A stretch of DNA of 7,154 nt from Bacteroidales bacterium UBA1219. Lineage in GTDB: Bacteria; Bacteroidota; Bacteroidia; Bacteroidales; P3. The notes under the pieces are model-generated. The model worked only from the letters and a program-made list of their open reading frames with translations, was not told the origin of the DNA and ran no database searches. A program made the position numbers and the translations under genes. Shown piece after piece: positions 1 to 5,370 of this stretch (its first letter is position 1; every line of letters starts with the position of its first letter). The stretch covers positions 1 through 7,154 of the forward strand of contig DBXF01000055.1 in the NCBI GenBank assembly GCA_002309295.1, given 5' to 3'.

Positions 1-804
1 CAGTTTGATAAACTCCGACGCTTTCCAGATGGGGACTATGTCCACGGTATTGCCCAGGCTCAGCGGCGCGTGGATGGAGGATTGAAATCCCGACATGGTG
101 AACAACGGCAGCATGCAGAGGAACTTGTCGTCGGCGCTCCAGTCGTTGTATAGCTCGTTGGCACAATGCAAGGCGTTGTTCATGTTCTCCGCCGAAATCA
201 TGGCACTTTTGGAGTTGCCTGTGGTGCCTGAGGTCTGGAAAATCAGCTGTGGCGAGTCGGCAGGCCATTCATATACAGGGGCTTCGGGCAGGTTTTTGGC
301 TTTGGCTATTTTGCACCAGTAGGCGAAACGTCGGTCGCGACGCATGTGGCGGCGTCTGCCGTTGAGAAAGTCCCATGTTTCGGACCACACTATTACCTTG
401 GGGAAATACTCGTTGCCACGGAGTACCACGATATGTTCCACACCCAGCTCTTTCGCCTTGCGTGCGATGGTCTTTATGTTGAAATCCATTATGAACAACG
501 CTTTGGAGTTGGTGCGGGCGACGATTTTGGATATCTGTCCGGCGGTGAAACGGACATCCACGTTGCAGGCCGTAACTCCCAGCATGTTCAGGGCGTAAGT
601 GATGGCGATGCTCTCGGGGGTGGTGGGCAGCGAAACGGTGACGATGTCGCCGGCACGCAGTCCCATTTCGTGGTACAGCACCGAGGCGTAGTGCCGTATC
701 ATTGCCGACAGCTCGCCGTACGAAATCGGTGTGCGGAAATAGATGAGAGCGGTTTTGTCGGGATGCTCGGCGGCATTGTGCAGAAGAGTAGAGTGGAGGT
801 TCAT
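1..804 (-). CDS. AMP-forming acyl-CoA synthetase/ligase family protein, N-terminal 268 residues (3' end outside window)
   Basis: The frame is open from ATG 804-802 to the left edge (268 codons, no stop), so the C-terminal part is missing. Upstream of this ATG the frame reaches a stop (TAA) with no other ATG, which fixes the start. The protein opens with a typical adenylate-forming N-terminus (HPDKTALIYF, residues 14-23, then SYGEL at 28-32) and carries the phosphate-binding A3 motif TSGTTGNSKSAM at 191-202, followed by PLFTMSGF at 233-240, the A4/A5 region. Family members activate a carboxylic acid with ATP to an acyl-adenylate and usually transfer it to CoA. The substrate cannot be read from this half. 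Oddities: the usual Pro and Gly of the TSGTTGxPKG motif are Ser198 and Ser200, the usual His of PLFH is Thr236, and a very basic stretch lies at 150-159. It starts only about 60 bases after the rnpB 3' end, with no promoter of the TAnnTTTG type in between. The superfamily assignment is firm; the specific function is unknown. Confidence 0.9.
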   Translation of the reverse strand, partial: MNLHSTLLHNAAEHPDKTALIYFRTPISYGELSAMIRHYASVLYHEMGLRAGDIVTVSLPTTPESIAITYALNMLGVTACNVDVRFTAGQISKIVARTNSKALFIMDFNIKTIARKAKELGVEHIVVLRGNEYFPKVIVWSETWDFLNGRRRHMRRDRRFAYWCKIAKAKNLPEAPVYEWPADSPQLIFQTSGTTGNSKSAMISAENMNNALHCANELYNDWSADDKFLCMLPLFTMSGFQSSIHAPLSLGNTVDIVPIWKASEFIKL

Positions 805-865
805 CGCGTTTCGGGTGTTCTCTGTGTGAGGCTTTTGTGCTTTGTATTATGTTATTGTATAAAAG

Positions 866-1245
866 AAAAAGCCGCAACCTGTAAGCCGGGTTCTGTCGCA
901 CGAGGCGTTCTATCATTTATCTAGGGCGGCAGTTGCCTGCCGTCTCAATCAACCTACCCCCCGGCAACGGACGGGTCAGCCCTTGACTGCCGGTATATTT
1001 GGTCTTTCAACCCATAAGGCTTGCCATCACATGCATCGCTGCAATGCGTCGTGAGCTCTTGCCTCGCGTTTTCACCCTTACCTGCTCCGGAACAGTGCCG
1101 TGTTTGCGCAGGCGGTATATTTTCTGTGGCGCTGTCTGTTGCCCCTTGCGGGACACCTTCCTGTTAGGAAGTATGGGACCCTGTGTTGCCCGGACTTTCC
1201 TCCCGCCACTCGCGTGGCCGGCGATAGAACAGTTGCGGCCTTTTT
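866..1245 (-). ncRNA. rnpB: RNase P RNA, bacterial type A (rnpB)
   Basis: This is the catalytic RNA of RNase P, which removes 5' leaders from tRNA precursors. On the minus strand the hallmark conserved segments occur in order: GAGGAAAGTCCGGGC (1202-1188) near the 5' end, AAGGGTGAAAACGCGAGGC in the middle, CCTAGATAAATGAT (925-912), and ACAGAACCCGGCTTA (896-882) near the 3' end. The ends pair as helix P1: GCCGCAAC at 1239-1232 with GTTGCGGC at 878-871, extended by TGT/ACA across a single bulged G. A U run (870-866) follows P1, so the helix may also act as the terminator. The length of about 375-380 bases fits type A RNAs. Exact ends are inferred from P1 and from the promoter just upstream. The small open frames in both directions across this RNA are not genes. 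Confidence 0.97.
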
Positions 1246-1251
1246 CGAAAT

Positions 1252-1260
1252 GCAAAAATA
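1252..1260 (-). promoter_or_regulatory. Bacteroides-type promoter -7 element for rnpB
   Basis: The minus strand reads TATTTTTGC, an exact match to the TAnnTTTG(C) -7 element recognised by the primary sigma factor of Bacteroidota. It lies about 6-8 bases upstream of the predicted rnpB 5' end, which is where transcription should start. No clear -33 TTTG element is seen; instead a heptad array (TTTCAAC units) begins 9 bases upstream of the element. The assignment rests on motif and position. Confidence 0.75.
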
Positions 1261-1269
1261 CGTTAATTT

Positions 1270-1300
1270 GTTGAAAATTGAAAGTTGATAGTTGAAAGTT
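1270..1300 (+). repeat. Heptad tandem array, family A (GTTGAAA), copy 1
   Basis: Four consecutive 7-base units are visible: GTTGAAA (1270-1276), ATTGAAA (1277-1283), GTTGATA (1284-1290), GTTGAAA (1291-1297), then a partial GTT. Related arrays lie at 2480-2507 (opposite orientation) and 5221-5259. Seen on the rnpB strand, the array reads TTTCAAC and sits directly behind the rnpB promoter. Confidence 0.85.
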
Positions 1301-1364
1301 TTTTGTATATGTCTGAGTATAAATGATTTGTGATTGGCAATTGTCCAGTCGTGTAGTCGTTTTC

Positions 1365-1403
1365 CTTTGTCAATAAATGTTGTTTTAACTCAATTTGACA
1401 AAG
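1365..1403. repeat. 9-bp perfect inverted repeat in intergenic DNA
   Basis: CTTTGTCAA (1365-1373) and TTGACAAAG (1395-1403) are perfect reverse complements separated by 21 bases. No T run follows on either strand, so it is not a standard intrinsic terminator. It could be a weak hairpin in the patatin 3' region, a protein-binding site, or chance in AT-rich DNA. Confidence 0.5.
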
Positions 1404-1465
1404 ATTGGTGGGAAAAGAATTATCCGATAGGGCATTCCTAAATTGGCTGCTCCGAGCTAAAAGTC

Positions 1466-1493
1466 CCGAATTCCGAACTCCGAATTCCGAATT
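1466..1493 (+). repeat. Heptad tandem array, family B (CCGAATT), copy 1
   Basis: Four units without gaps: CCGAATT (1466-1472), CCGAACT (1473-1479), CCGAATT (1480-1486), CCGAATT (1487-1493). The first three units plus one base (22 bases, 1466-1487) are identical to 5292-5313 in the second copy upstream of mutA, including the single variant unit CCGAACT. Confidence 0.88.
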
Positions 1494-1529
1494 AAAATCA
1501 CTGTGTGGACAAAGAATCAACACCACACC

Positions 1530-1557
1530 GACCACTGACCACTGACCACTGATTACT
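1530..1557 (+). repeat. Heptad tandem array, family C (GACCACT), overlapping the patatin stop codon
   Basis: Three perfect units GACCACT (1530-1536, 1537-1543, 1544-1550) are followed by a degenerate unit GATTACT (1551-1557). The last unit contains the stop codon of the patatin gene (1555-1553 on the minus strand). Only one family C array is present in this window. Confidence 0.85.
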
Positions 1558-2374
1558 TTTTCCTCTTCCGTTTAGGAGTGAAAGTGATTTTCTCCGGCTC
1601 GGAGATGCGTTGGTAGCCGTTGTTTTCGAGGGCGGTGACGGTGTCGTGGTAGCCGCGTTCGAAGAGCATTTCCAGTTTCGACATGTCGTACATGGCGCAG
1701 CCTGCGGTGTCGAGGTTGATGCAGAGGTCGGCCAGACGTGCGTCGGCGATGGTGGTGGACATGAACATCATCGAAAAAGTGCGGTAGGCCACCGAAACCA
1801 CATTGTCGCGGTACTTGCCTTCGTTGATATGTATCAGGTTGAAAGCCAGAACTTTCTCGCATTTCTCGCGTATTGCAGTTACGGGCAGGTTCTGGAAAGC
1901 GCCGCCGTCCACATAATGCACGCCGTTTATGGCCATGGGACGGAACACCACCGGTATGGAGCACGACGCCACCACGCGCGGCGCCAACTCGCCTTTGGTG
2001 AACACCTTGGCCATGCCGTGTTCCATGTCCGACGCCACGATATGCACGGGCACGGGCAGATCTTCGATACGTGAGTAGGGGACTACCTTCCGCAGGTATT
2101 CCACCAACGGCTTGGAGTCGAAAAAGCCGCCTTTGGGCAGTCCCGGCGTGATGATGTCCTTGAAAAAGTTGAGTCCCGAAAACAGCTCTATCATCTGTGC
2201 CGGTGTGTAGCCAGATGCATGAAGCACCGCCACTATGGCTCCCGCGCTGGTGCCGGAGATGATGTCGGGCCGTATGCCGAACTCCTTGAGCGCCTGCAAC
2301 GCCCCGCAGTGTGCCGCGGCTTTGGCACCCCCGCCGCCGAGGGCTATTCCCAATGGGTATTTCTTCGCTGACAT
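1553..2374 (-). CDS. Patatin-like phospholipase family protein (RssA/NTE type)
   Basis: The 273-residue protein is a single patatin domain, a serine hydrolase with a Ser-Asp dyad that in characterised relatives cleaves acyl chains from phospholipids. The oxyanion-hole glycine motif GGGGAKAAAHCGAL spans 13-26, the nucleophile elbow GTSAG is at 41-45 (Ser43), the SIPVVFRP block is at 139-146, and the catalytic Asp lies in DGG (Asp156). There is no signal peptide or membrane segment, so it is probably cytosolic or peripheral. The C-terminus is strongly basic (KRKRKK). I chose ATG 2374-2372 because the domain starts a few residues later. Longer in-frame starts exist at 2404 and 2506, but the first adds a poly-Lys stretch from an A run and the second begins inside a repeat array. 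A member of this size with no extra domains is common in Bacteroidota. The physiological substrate is unknown. It is transcribed divergently from the secreted LRR gene. Confidence 0.93.
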   Translation of the reverse strand: MSAKKYPLGIALGGGGAKAAAHCGALQALKEFGIRPDIISGTSAGAIVAVLHASGYTPAQMIELFSGLNFFKDIITPGLPKGGFFDSKPLVEYLRKVVPYSRIEDLPVPVHIVASDMEHGMAKVFTKGELAPRVVASCSIPVVFRPMAINGVHYVDGGAFQNLPVTAIREKCEKVLAFNLIHINEGKYRDNVVSVAYRTFSMMFMSTTIADARLADLCINLDTAGCAMYDMSKLEMLFERGYHDTVTALENNGYQRISEPEKITFTPKRKRKK

Positions 2375-2479
2375 GTCGGTTGTAGTTTTTTTTTTGTATG
2401 GCATTAACGCCGAAATGCGGTAGATATTTTGTGACGCACGCAATTGTGTCAGTACTACGGATTTTTTGTCGGCACACAA

Positions 2480-2507
2480 TTTCAATTTTCCATTTTCAAC
2501 TTTCAAC
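2480..2507 (-). repeat. Heptad tandem array, family A, copy 2 (inverted)
   Basis: On the plus strand four units read TTTCAAT (2480-2486), TTTCCAT (2487-2493), TTTCAAC (2494-2500), TTTCAAC (2501-2507), the complement of GTTGAAA units. The array ends 9 bases before the promoter element of the LRR gene, the same spacing as at rnpB. An apparent start codon for a longer patatin protein (2506-2504 on the minus strand) falls within it and is best disregarded. Confidence 0.85.
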
Positions 2508-2516
2508 TTTTTTTCT

Positions 2517-2525
2517 TATTTTTGC
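2517..2525 (+). promoter_or_regulatory. Bacteroides-type promoter -7 element for the secreted LRR gene
   Basis: TATTTTTGC is an exact TAnnTTTGC match, identical to the element upstream of rnpB. It lies 47 bases before the ATG, giving an expected leader of roughly 40 bases. The family A array lies immediately upstream and takes the place of a visible -33 element. Confidence 0.72.
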
Positions 2526-2560
2526 AAAACAAATCAATTGCGAAAATATCTTAAAAATCA

Positions 2561-2565
2561 AAGGA
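2561..2565 (+). promoter_or_regulatory. Shine-Dalgarno-like ribosome binding site of the LRR gene
   Basis: AAGGA stands 7 bases before ATG 2573. Such a site is worth noting because Bacteroidota often start translation from A-rich leaders without a clear Shine-Dalgarno, as seems the case for mutA and the patatin gene here. It supports the chosen start. Confidence 0.55.
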
Positions 2566-2572
2566 TAATAAA

Positions 2573-5221
2573 ATGAAAACGAAATTTCAACAATCTGTAA
2601 AACAGTTATTTGTGGTTATGGCTGTGTTGTTGCTGACTTTAGCGTCGTTCTCGGCCGTGGCGCAGGTGAATATGAACCGACAGATAGTTATTCATACGAA
2701 CACTACGTCAGCTTTGCCTCGGCTTGTCCTGGCCGCCGATACAACGAATACTCCTGTGAAAATTGTCTGTGGCACGTGGGACACCATCTTATATTTGGAC
2801 AGTATCTCCAGTCGCCATTTTGATCCTTATATCGCTCGTTGTTATTACGAAAGATTCGACTCCGTAAACCTTTTTGATACCATAATGATTTATGGAGATG
2901 TGTCGTTCTTTAGCACCCGTTTGCATTGGAATGTTTGTAGGAAATTCGATTTTACCGCCAACGAACTGCTACGTGTGGTAATGTGCGACAGTAACCGTTA
3001 CCTCGACAGTGTTATTCTCGGCTATCAGCCCAGACTTGAAATCCTTACTTTCAACACCACCAGTCTTGCCGGAATCGATGTGAGCGGCTGTCCTTCGTTA
3101 AAGATGGTTAGAAGCCACGAGACCCATTTCTCGGCACAAGCCTACGACGAGCTTATGTGCCAACTGCCGCAGTGGCGGCCTGCTGATTCGGCCAAATTCT
3201 TTATTAGCGACTATAATGGATATAATATCGACACATCTTTCTCTTTGTCGAACTCACAGATTGCACTCTCCAAAAACTGGACTTTCTACGACCGCTATTC
3301 AGGCCCGACCACAGTGCAGACCACCGGCACATACGTATGTCCGCCACCTGTGCGCAGAATCCGCCTCAAAGTACGCTCCGATAGTATCATAAACCTCAAC
3401 TTCGTGGCCGACTCCGCAAATTCGCCCATACGCGTTGTAAGTGGCACTACCGACACCACATTTCGCATAGGTACATCTATTATATGGCAAAATTACAGTG
3501 TGTTTGCCGAAGGCAGCTATATGGACATTTACGGAAATTTAAAAGAGTTTTATTGTCCAAACAATCATAACAATGTGGTGAGTGTCGACATAAGCCAAAA
3601 TCCATATCTAAAAAGGCTTGAGTGTGGCAATAATGCCGTGTCTTATATAAATCTTGGCGGAGTCAATAATCTTGAAATCCTTTATGCGCCGTGGTGCAGC
3701 CTTTCATCCATCGATTTGAGAGCTTGTCCTCGCTTGCGACATTTCAATATTCGCAACAACCGCATCTCAACCCTCGACATCTCGCGCAATCCGATGTTGG
3801 AGACATTCTCTTGTCAGAACAATCGCCTGACTTCGTTGGATGTCAGCCACAACCCTCTGCTTACTGGAATGGATTGTTCCAACAACCAGATCCCGACTTT
3901 GGATATAAGTTCCAATCTTGGCATAAGAATCATCAGGTGCTATGGCAATCCTATCAGTGCTTCGGTTTTGGATGACATGATATGTGCCCTGCCTAATGGT
4001 TCTGGAGGTTTCTTGTCTTATTATATTATGTCGATTAAGGATAGAAACGACAGTAACGATGCAACTTATGCAGCCAATGTTAGAAATGCATATGACAAGG
4101 GGTGGTCTGTTTGTGATACCTTTTATTTTCCCGTCAATACCAGCAACGGCACGTTCCTTTGTCCGCCAACTACAACTCGGAAAATACGTGTGAAAGTGCT
4201 TCCCGACAACGATATATCTATCAATTTTGCCGCAGACACCTCCAATACCCCGATACGTGTCCTGTGTGGTTCGCTCGATACTGTCTTCATCGCCGATACC
4301 GTTTTTACGATGAGAAGCATACGGGTGCATGCCGATGCTGTGACCATGGATATCTACGGCGATGTGAAGAGTTTCTATTGTTCAGGCAACCAAAACAAAG
4401 TGTGGTCTCTCGACGTAAGCCAGAATCCTTATTTGAAGAAACTAAACTGCAGCTATAACGCTATATCGCCTTCGATTCCTTTTGCAGAAAACATTATGAT
4501 TGAGGAACTTGACATGAGCCACAACAACATTACGGCTCAATCCCTTCGCAGATGCCCCAACCTGACTTATTTCAATTGCAGCTACAACAATATCTCATCT
4601 ATCAACATATTGAGCGCCCCAGTATTGGAGACTTTCTACTGCGATAATAACAGCATCGCAGCTTTGGACATCAGCAACAACCCTCTGCTTTCCGATTTCG
4701 ATTGCTCCAACAACAGACTTTCTTCGTTGGACTTCTCTGCCAACACAGTTATTAAACATGTTAGATGCTATGGCAACAGTCTTTCCGCCAGAGCTTTAGA
4801 TGAAATGATGTGCTCCCTGCCTACGGTGAGCAGCGGAATCCTTGTGCCGATGGGAGATGTCACCGACAGCAACGATGCTTTTTACGACGCCAATGTGCGT
4901 AATGCCACAGCAAAACATTGGTCGGTTTTCGATTCCAACAACTACCAAGTGCATTCCACCAACGGCACCTACGTCTGCGGTCAGGGCATCGAAACTCCCG
5001 AGCACATCCGGCTGACAATCACCCCCAATCCCGCCAAGGGCAGCGTTACTGTCGGCGGAATGGAAGGCGACACGGAGATACGTATTATCGACCTGCAGGG
5101 CAGGATGCTGAAACGCCAGCGCGCCACGACAGGCACAGCCGTCATCGACATCCGTGAACTCGAAAGCGGCATCTATTTCCTGAAAACGGATTATTCCTGC
5201 GACAAACTCATTGTCAAGTAG
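2573..5221 (+). CDS. Secreted leucine-rich-repeat protein with T9SS type A C-terminal sorting domain
   Basis: The 882-residue protein begins with a signal peptide (basic MKTK start, hydrophobic core around 12-26, likely cleavage after AVA at 28-30). Three tandem modules follow: about 37-256, 262-530 and 537-802. Each opens with a beta-rich segment containing a version of AADTxNTPIRVxxGTxDT, continues with LRRs, then a segment containing LDDMICALP or equivalent, and ends with a KxW...NGTYVC element. Modules 2 and 3 each hold six LRR units of almost exactly 21 residues (LDVSxNPxLxxxxCxxNxLxx); module 1 has about three degenerate units. The C-terminus (about 811-882, ITPNPAKGSVTV ... GIYFLK ... 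KLIVK) is the Por secretion tail, so after Sec export it should cross the outer membrane by T9SS and be released or anchored at the surface. No enzymatic domain is seen; LRRs suggest protein or glycan binding. The ligand is unknown. It has its own promoter and Shine-Dalgarno; a heptad array starts at its stop codon. Confidence 0.93.
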   Translation: MKTKFQQSVKQLFVVMAVLLLTLASFSAVAQVNMNRQIVIHTNTTSALPRLVLAADTTNTPVKIVCGTWDTILYLDSISSRHFDPYIARCYYERFDSVNLFDTIMIYGDVSFFSTRLHWNVCRKFDFTANELLRVVMCDSNRYLDSVILGYQPRLEILTFNTTSLAGIDVSGCPSLKMVRSHETHFSAQAYDELMCQLPQWRPADSAKFFISDYNGYNIDTSFSLSNSQIALSKNWTFYDRYSGPTTVQTTGTYVCPPPVRRIRLKVRSDSIINLNFVADSANSPIRVVSGTTDTTFRIGTSIIWQNYSVFAEGSYMDIYGNLKEFYCPNNHNNVVSVDISQNPYLKRLECGNNAVSYINLGGVNNLEILYAPWCSLSSIDLRACPRLRHFNIRNNRISTLDISRNPMLETFSCQNNRLTSLDVSHNPLLTGMDCSNNQIPTLDISSNLGIRIIRCYGNPISASVLDDMICALPNGSGGFLSYYIMSIKDRNDSNDATYAANVRNAYDKGWSVCDTFYFPVNTSNGTFLCPPTTTRKIRVKVLPDNDISINFAADTSNTPIRVLCGSLDTVFIADTVFTMRSIRVHADAVTMDIYGDVKSFYCSGNQNKVWSLDVSQNPYLKKLNCSYNAISPSIPFAENIMIEELDMSHNNITAQSLRRCPNLTYFNCSYNNISSINILSAPVLETFYCDNNSIAALDISNNPLLSDFDCSNNRLSSLDFSANTVIKHVRCYGNSLSARALDEMMCSLPTVSSGILVPMGDVTDSNDAFYDANVRNATAKHWSVFDSNNYQVHSTNGTYVCGQGIETPEHIRLTITPNPAKGSVTVGGMEGDTEIRIIDLQGRMLKRQRATTGTAVIDIRELESGIYFLKTDYSCDKLIVK
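2681..4978 (+). repeat. Three tandem copies of a 220-270 residue module within the LRR protein
   Basis: Module boundaries are about 2681-3340, 3356-4162 and 4181-4978. Matching starts are LAADTTNTPVKIVCGTWDT, VADSANSPIRVVSGTTDT and AADTSNTPIRVLCGSLDT; matching ends are GTYVCPPP, GTFLCPPT and GTYVCGQG. Modules 2 and 3 still share DNA-level identity in places, for example CAACCCTCTGCTT near 3849 and 4675 and GCTATGGCAA near 3940 and 4768, an offset of about 828 bases. Module 1 is more diverged and shorter. This suggests successive internal duplication, with the 2/3 pair the more recent. Confidence 0.85.
5003..5218 (+). other. T9SS type A C-terminal sorting (Por secretion) domain of the LRR protein
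   Basis: Residues 811-882 follow the pattern of the family: a TITPNPAKGSVTV strand, an IRIIDLQGRML strand pair, then GIYFLK and a terminal KLIVK. In characterised T9SS cargo this domain directs outer-membrane translocation and is usually cleaved off. It implies that the genome encodes PorU/PorV-type machinery elsewhere. Confidence 0.9.
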
Positions 5222-5259
5222 TTGAAAATTGAAAAATGAAAGTTGAAAATTGAAAGTTG
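5221..5259 (+). repeat. Heptad tandem array, family A, copy 3, starting at the LRR stop codon
   Basis: Five units: GTTGAAA (5221-5227), ATTGAAA (5228-5234), AATGAAA (5235-5241), GTTGAAA (5242-5248), ATTGAAA (5249-5255), then GTTG. The first G is the last base of the TAG stop at 5219-5221. No hairpin terminator for the LRR gene is visible nearby. Confidence 0.88.
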
Positions 5260-5284
5260 TCGTTCTAGTACACTATAAAAACTT

Positions 5285-5312
5285 CCGAATTCCGAATTCC
5301 GAACTCCGAATT
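5285..5312 (+). repeat. Heptad tandem array, family B, copy 2, upstream of mutA
   Basis: Four units: CCGAATT (5285-5291), CCGAATT (5292-5298), CCGAACT (5299-5305), CCGAATT (5306-5312). It has the same orientation and the same variant unit as the copy at 1466-1493. An A run (5314-5322) separates it from the mutA promoter element. Confidence 0.88.
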
Positions 5313-5325
5313 CAAAAAAAAATCG

Positions 5326-5334
5326 TATATTTGC
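5326..5334 (+). promoter_or_regulatory. Bacteroides-type promoter -7 element for mutA
   Basis: TATATTTGC matches TAnnTTTGC exactly and lies 36 bases before the mutA ATG, for a leader of about 30 bases. The bases directly after it (ATTTC) are the same as after the rnpB element. The preceding A run could act as an upstream element. No clear -33 motif is visible. Confidence 0.75.
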
Positions 5335-5370
5335 ATTTCTTACTGATACAGAAAAATAATAGCTAAGATA

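Larger units (their letters stand above)
1246..1552. other. Intergenic region between rnpB and the patatin gene, with three heptad arrays and an inverted repeat
   Basis: These 307 bases hold no convincing gene. The open frame on the minus strand across it (1535-1263) translates repeat DNA at both ends and has no recognisable domain. It contains, from left to right, the rnpB promoter, a family A heptad array (1270-1300), a 9-bp inverted repeat (1365-1403), a family B array (1466-1493) and a family C array reaching the patatin stop (1530-1557). No tRNA and no hairpin followed by a T run that would be a standard terminator for the patatin gene could be found by eye. Confidence 0.7.

Noticed and set aside
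346..924. A 192-codon plus-strand open frame and a 215-codon minus-strand frame (269-916)
   Set aside because: Both overlap the acyl-CoA ligase in other frames and run into rnpB; neither has family motifs.
1466..1493. Hairpin or CRISPR-like interpretation of the CCGAATT array
   Set aside because: Units are direct, 7 bases long and without spacers. GAATTC palindromes arise at unit junctions, but the array has no arms able to form a long hairpin.
1263..1535. A 90-codon minus-strand open frame in the intergenic region
   Set aside because: Both ends are translated heptad repeats (peptides like NSEFGVRNS and INFQFS) and nothing recognisable lies between. It is best read as repeat DNA.
2375..2506. 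N-terminal extension of the patatin protein to a start at 2506
   Set aside because: The extension starts inside a family A array and is not part of the patatin fold. The domain begins right after ATG 2374.
2541..2548. Possible patatin promoter element TATTTTCG on the minus strand
   Set aside because: It has one mismatch to TAnnTTTG, would give a leader of about 165 bases, and falls between the LRR promoter and its start codon. It is too weak to list.
5256..5280. Terminator for the LRR gene (TAGT/ACTA near 5266-5275)
   Set aside because: The stem would be only 4 bp and no T run follows.
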